From an uncultured Spongiibacteraceae bacterium (GTDB lineage Bacteria > Pseudomonadota > Gammaproteobacteria > Pseudomonadales > Dasaniaceae), in NCBI GenBank assembly GCA_937969395.1, contig CALBVI010000365.1:1-9429 (forward strand): a DNA stretch of 9,429 nt. Reading direction: 5' to 3'. A program made the translations under genes and the position numbers. Below the pieces are notes generated by a model, which saw only the letters and a list, made by a program, of their open reading frames with translations, did no database searches and was not told where the DNA came from. Every line of letters begins with the position of its first letter. Position 1 is the stretch's first letter. This document shows, in pieces, positions 6,511-9,429 of this stretch.

Positions 6511-7587
6511 TTAGGAAATATAAAGTACGCCGCGACTTAATAATCGAGCCGTTCGCAACAAACCGACGCCTGTTAATTGGATGCCACTATCCTCTGTTGA
6601 TGTTTCTACCGCGCAGGTAAATTCACCGGAGGGGTGCTCTACCGAGACAAGAACGTTGCCGTCGCTATCAGGTTCGACTGTTTTGGCAACGTCCGCAGCT
6701 ACCGTATTAGGCAAAATACAGCCTGCGGCAACTGAAACAGCACCAAGTACACCGATGGCGTCGTGGCACTTGTAGGGAATAAAGGTTCGGGTATTGATGA
6801 CACCACCTTGCAGTGCTGGTGAAATCAAACACATCTTGGGAACAGCGGCGCCATCGACATCCCCCAGATTCATTTTTGGCCCGAGTTGAAGCCGCATAGC
6901 TTGCAGGCTTGCCTTCAGCTGTTCGTTAGCGTCCAGCTCTGCGGGTGATTCATAACCGGTGATACCTAGATCGCTTGCCCGTAAGAGCACAACCGGCATG
7001 CCGTTGTCGATACAGCTAACCTCAATACCATTAATCGTATCGATGTGTTGTCCTGTGGGGAATAGAGATCCACAAGCTGAACCAATCGTATCTTGGTATT
7101 GGCAGACGACAGCTGCTGCTGTTCCAGGAACACCGGCAATAGCTGTATTGCCCTCGTAGGTGATTTCGCCCATAGGTGTTTGAACAACCAAGGTACAAAG
7201 CTTGCCGCTATTAACCATATGCACACAGATAGTTGTTTCACCCTCTTGTGCATCGACCATATTGGCTTCAATCGCGAAGGGGCCAACGCCGGCTAATATA
7301 TTGCCGCAGTTTGGTGTTGTATCAACACGGTTTTCGCCGACGACAACCTGCACAAAAAGGTAATCAATATCGGCATCTGGACGAGATGACGGACTAATAA
7401 TAGCGACTTTACTGGTTAATGCATGCGCACCACCCAGGCCATCAATTTGTCTTGCGTCGCGGCCCATTGCATCAAGCAGTATCTGGTTACGATGGTCTAT
7501 ATCAACAGGAAGATCGCGGGCGTCAAAATACAATCCTTTTGAACTGCCGCCACGAAACTGCATATAAGGAATAGCACGTTGAGCCAT
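6511..7587 (-). CDS. ligU: 4-oxalomesaconate isomerase/tautomerase, PrpF family
   Basis: A 358-residue member of the PrpF family. It isomerises 4-oxalomesaconate, made by LigI or directly from gallate cleavage, into the form hydrated by LigJ: 2-keto-4-carboxy-3-hexenedioate (KCH) for LigU of Sphingobium SYK-6, or described as tautomerisation for GalD of Pseudomonas putida. Hallmarks are [11 protein letters not shown] at 11-21, [14 protein letters not shown] (52-65) with Lys60, and PNCGN (92-96) with Cys94. By spacing, Lys60 and Cys94 match the catalytic Lys and Cys reported for LigU, as I recall. A second half-domain begins near [11 protein letters not shown] (261-271). It starts six bases after the ligJ stop with only a weak AGAGG upstream, so translation is probably coupled to ligJ. 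Other PrpF members act on methyl-aconitate, but the neighbours on both sides fix the pathway. Choice between ligU and galD names is convention. Confidence 0.9.
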   Translation of the reverse strand: MAQRAIPYMQFRGGSSKGLYFDARDLPVDIDHRNQILLDAMGRDARQIDGLGGAHALTSKVAIISPSSRPDADIDYLFVQVVVGENRVDTTPNCGNILAGVGPFAIEANMVDAQEGETTICVHMVNSGKLCTLVVQTPMGEITYEGNTAIAGVPGTAAAVVCQYQDTIGSACGSLFPTGQHIDTINGIEVSCIDNGMPVVLLRASDLGITGYESPAELDANEQLKASLQAMRLQLGPKMNLGDVDGAAVPKMCLISPALQGGVINTRTFIPYKCHDAIGVLGAVSVAAGCILPNTVAADVAKTVEPDSDGNVLVSVEHPSGEFTCAVETSTEDSGIQLTGVGLLRTARLLSRGVLYIS

Positions 7588-7593
7588 TATGGA

Positions 7594-8604
7594 TTAAGCC
7601 TCTAACCTAGAGAAAACTTTGCGTGCATTGCCCTCAAATATTTTGTATCGATCATCGTCACTTAAACTGGTATTAGCATCAATATATTTGCGTGTATCGT
7701 CGAAGTAATGCCCCGACTCGGGATCGATTCCTCTAACGGCACCAATCATCTCTGAAGCAAAAAGGATGTTATCAACCGGAATGATGTCCAATAAAAGATC
7801 AATACCTTTCTGGTGGTATACGCAGGTATCGAAATAGACATTGTTCAGCATGATGTCTTTTAGATCGCCTAAATTTTTGTCTTGAGCTAAGCCACGAAAA
7901 CGTCCCCAATGGTAGGGAACGGCGCCGCCGCCATGTGGAATAATAAATTTCAATGTTGGGAAATCTTTAAACACGCTTGAATACATAAGCTGATCAAATG
8001 CGGTGGTGTCAGCGCCGAGGTAGTGTGATCCAGTACTACTGAAGCAATCGTTACAGGCGGCACTAACATGAATCATAGCTGGCACATCAAGTTCAACCAT
8101 TTTTTCGTAAAACGGGTACCAAGATTTGTCGTCAAGGCGATTATCTGTCCAGAAACCTCCGGTGGTATCAGGGTTAAGATTTACTCCAATAAAGCCCATT
8201 TCTTCCACACAACGAACCATTTCAGAAATCGATTTTGATGGATCTGTTCCTGGAGATTGCGGCAATTGAGCGACTGGAGCAAAGTTCTTAGGGTAGAGGT
8301 CACACACCCGACGAATAAGTTCATTTTGATGTTCTGTCCAAAACCGACTGGTATGTTCGTTACCAATATGGTGAGCCATCCAGCTTGCACGTGGAGAGAA
8401 AATCGTCAGATCTGTGCCCCGCTCGCGTTGCAAGCGTAATTGGTTGCTTTCAATACTTTCGCGGATTTCGTCATCAGAAACCTGCATAACGCCTTTTTCG
8501 CCAACAAAAGAAGGATCTTTTGCAACCGCGGCCTTTTGGGTTTCACGCCATGCGCCAACACCTTCAGGCGTTGTGGTGTAATGTCCGTGACAGTCAATGA
8601 TCAT
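7594..8604 (-). CDS. ligJ: 4-oxalomesaconate/KCH hydratase, amidohydrolase superfamily
   Basis: Hydrates the isomerised oxalomesaconate (KCH) to 4-carboxy-4-hydroxy-2-oxoadipate, the aldolase substrate. The 336-residue protein is a single TIM-barrel close in length to LigJ of Sphingobium SYK-6 and very similar to it as I remember that sequence. It opens with MIIDCHGHYT (His6, His8) and contains FSPRASWMAHHIG (69-81) and NLNPDTTGG (142-150). Further on are MIHVS with His179, IPHGGGAVPYHWGRFRG (222-238) with His224, and FASEMIGAVRG (282-292) with Glu285. His6, His8, His179 and Glu285 sit where the zinc ligands of LigJ lie, with Glu also the proposed base. It is the amidohydrolase-type hydratase, not the unrelated PIG-L-like GalB of Pseudomonas putida. 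The ATG at 8604 follows AGGA by about eight bases; ligI ends 15 bases upstream. Confidence 0.93.
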   Translation of the reverse strand: MIIDCHGHYTTTPEGVGAWRETQKAAVAKDPSFVGEKGVMQVSDDEIRESIESNQLRLQRERGTDLTIFSPRASWMAHHIGNEHTSRFWTEHQNELIRRVCDLYPKNFAPVAQLPQSPGTDPSKSISEMVRCVEEMGFIGVNLNPDTTGGFWTDNRLDDKSWYPFYEKMVELDVPAMIHVSAACNDCFSSTGSHYLGADTTAFDQLMYSSVFKDFPTLKFIIPHGGGAVPYHWGRFRGLAQDKNLGDLKDIMLNNVYFDTCVYHQKGIDLLLDIIPVDNILFASEMIGAVRGIDPESGHYFDDTRKYIDANTSLSDDDRYKIFEGNARKVFSRLEA

Positions 8605-8619
8605 TATTTATTCCTACTG

Positions 8620-9429
8620 CTAGTTATGAGCTTGAGAAGATTCTTCTGGCCAGTACAAGCGCATTGGGTTGTCGACGAGTAATGCCTGTTGCAATTCATG
8701 TGTAGTTGCAATTTTGGGAATGAAATTGACCAGTTGCCCATCGTCAGGCATATGCGTTTTCATATTAGGGTGTGGCCAGTCAGACCCCCATAAAACCCGA
8801 TCGGGGAAGGCTTCAACAATACGACGAGCGAAGGGCACTACATCTTGATAGTTAGGCTCACCAATTAAAGATAAGCGATCAGGGCAGCTTACTTTAGACC
8901 ATATATTTGGGTTGTCTTCGAGCAGTTTTACAAACAAATTAAACTCTGGACCTTGTGGATCTTTGCTCACATCGGGTCGCCCCATATGATCGACCACCAC
9001 TGTGGTTGGTAAGGATGAAAAGAAGTCAAAGTATTCAGCTAAGTCTTGGGATTCAAAATAAATAACAATATGCCAGTCGCGCTTTTTTAAACGCTCGGCA
9101 ATTTTCATTAAACCGTCAAAAGGTAAAACATCGACCAAGCGTTTAACAAAATTGAACCGCACCCCTCGAACGCCCGCAGCATGAAGTGAATCTAACTCGC
9201 TCTCTGAAACATCGGGGGTGACCGTCGCGACGCCGCGTGCCATTGTGTTTGATGCGTTTAAGGCATGCACCATTGCTCGGTTGTCTGCGCCGTGGCAGGT
9301 GGCTTGTACGATAATGTTGCGACTGAAACCTAAGTGATCTCTCAGATCGAATAACTGCTGTGCCGAGGCATCACAGGGGGTGTATTTACGTTGATCGGCA
9401 AAAGGGAACGTATCACCGGGTCCAAACAC
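8620..9429 (-). CDS. ligI: 2-pyrone-4,6-dicarboxylate (PDC) hydrolase, N-terminus outside window
   Basis: Hydrolyses the lactone PDC to 4-oxalomesaconate. The visible 269 residues run from VFGP to the stop at 8620. In LigI the same VFGP follows a conserved DAHCH motif, so the codon at the window edge (GTG) is an internal Val, and roughly 30 N-terminal residues including the first barrel-strand histidines lie beyond 9429. Visible family marks, numbered from the edge, are YTPCDASAQQLFDLRDHLGF (16-35), RGVRFNFVKRLVD (88-100) with the substrate-binding Arg, VVDHMGRPD (145-153), SKVSCPDRLS (178-187) and LWGSDWPHPN (213-222). Asp217 in the last of these is the catalytic Asp of this metal-independent amidohydrolase. 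NPMRLYWPEE near the end also matches LigI. It is the first visible gene of the operon; ring-cleavage genes may lie upstream. Confidence 0.93.
   Translation of the reverse strand: MFGPGDTFPFADQRKYTPCDASAQQLFDLRDHLGFSRNIIVQATCHGADNRAMVHALNASNTMARGVATVTPDVSESELDSLHAAGVRGVRFNFVKRLVDVLPFDGLMKIAERLKKRDWHIVIYFESQDLAEYFDFFSSLPTTVVVDHMGRPDVSKDPQGPEFNLFVKLLEDNPNIWSKVSCPDRLSLIGEPNYQDVVPFARRIVEAFPDRVLWGSDWPHPNMKTHMPDDGQLVNFIPKIATTHELQQALLVDNPMRLYWPEESSQAHN

Noticed and set aside
6966..7286. 106-codon minus-strand frame overlapping ligU in another phase
   Set aside because: It lies inside a well-conserved PrpF-family gene on the same strand. Its translation has no family likeness.
9427..9429. GTG at the right edge as start of ligI
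   Set aside because: It encodes the Val of VFGP, which follows the conserved DAHCH segment in LigI proteins. The N-terminus lies outside the window.
1..9429. tRNA, rRNA, CRISPR, insertion sequence or phage elements
   Set aside because: No cloverleaf, repeat array, transposase motif or long terminal inverted repeat was seen. Nearly all bases are accounted for by seven metabolic and transport genes.

Overview
The window looks like a stretch of chromosome from a Gram-negative, moderately AT-rich proteobacterium, most likely a marine-type gammaproteobacterium. The evidence is a large TonB-dependent outer-membrane receptor, a sodium:solute symporter, and a protocatechuate/gallate meta-cleavage operon. 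The taxonomic placement is inferred from gene content and base composition and cannot be proven from this sequence.

The left part (1-5639) is read on the plus strand. It begins inside a TonB-dependent receptor gene cut by the window edge. A strong palindrome at 1908-1933, probably a terminator, follows it. Next come three closely packed genes: an FAD-dependent oxidoreductase with a TTG start set by a perfect Shine-Dalgarno, an AroE-like dehydrogenase that starts on the base after the oxidoreductase stop codon, and a sodium:solute symporter family transporter 38 bases further on.

The right part (5805-9429) is read on the minus strand and converges on the first unit. In transcription order it encodes 2-pyrone-4,6-dicarboxylate hydrolase (LigI, cut by the right edge), 4-oxalomesaconate/KCH hydratase (LigJ), oxalomesaconate isomerase (LigU/GalD, PrpF family) and a class II CHA/HMG aldolase (LigK/GalC, RraA fold). 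Gaps are 6-15 bases, so this is one operon. It covers the complete lower protocatechuate 4,5-cleavage route from 2-pyrone-4,6-dicarboxylate to pyruvate plus oxaloacetate. The ring-cleaving dioxygenase and the semialdehyde dehydrogenase are not in the window and may lie beyond 9429. The 165-base convergent gap (5640-5804) holds two inverted repeats and no gene.

As a working model (inference), the plus-strand genes import a hydroaromatic or aromatic acid across both membranes and oxidise it, and the minus-strand operon breaks down the resulting catechol-type acid. The AroE-like protein keeps the catalytic Lys/Asp pair of shikimate dehydrogenases but has an altered carboxylate clamp and an acidic, NAD-type cofactor loop. 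Together with its tightly coupled FAD partner of unknown substrate, it is the least explained and most interesting part of the window. No transcriptional regulator, RNA gene, mobile element or CRISPR array was seen.
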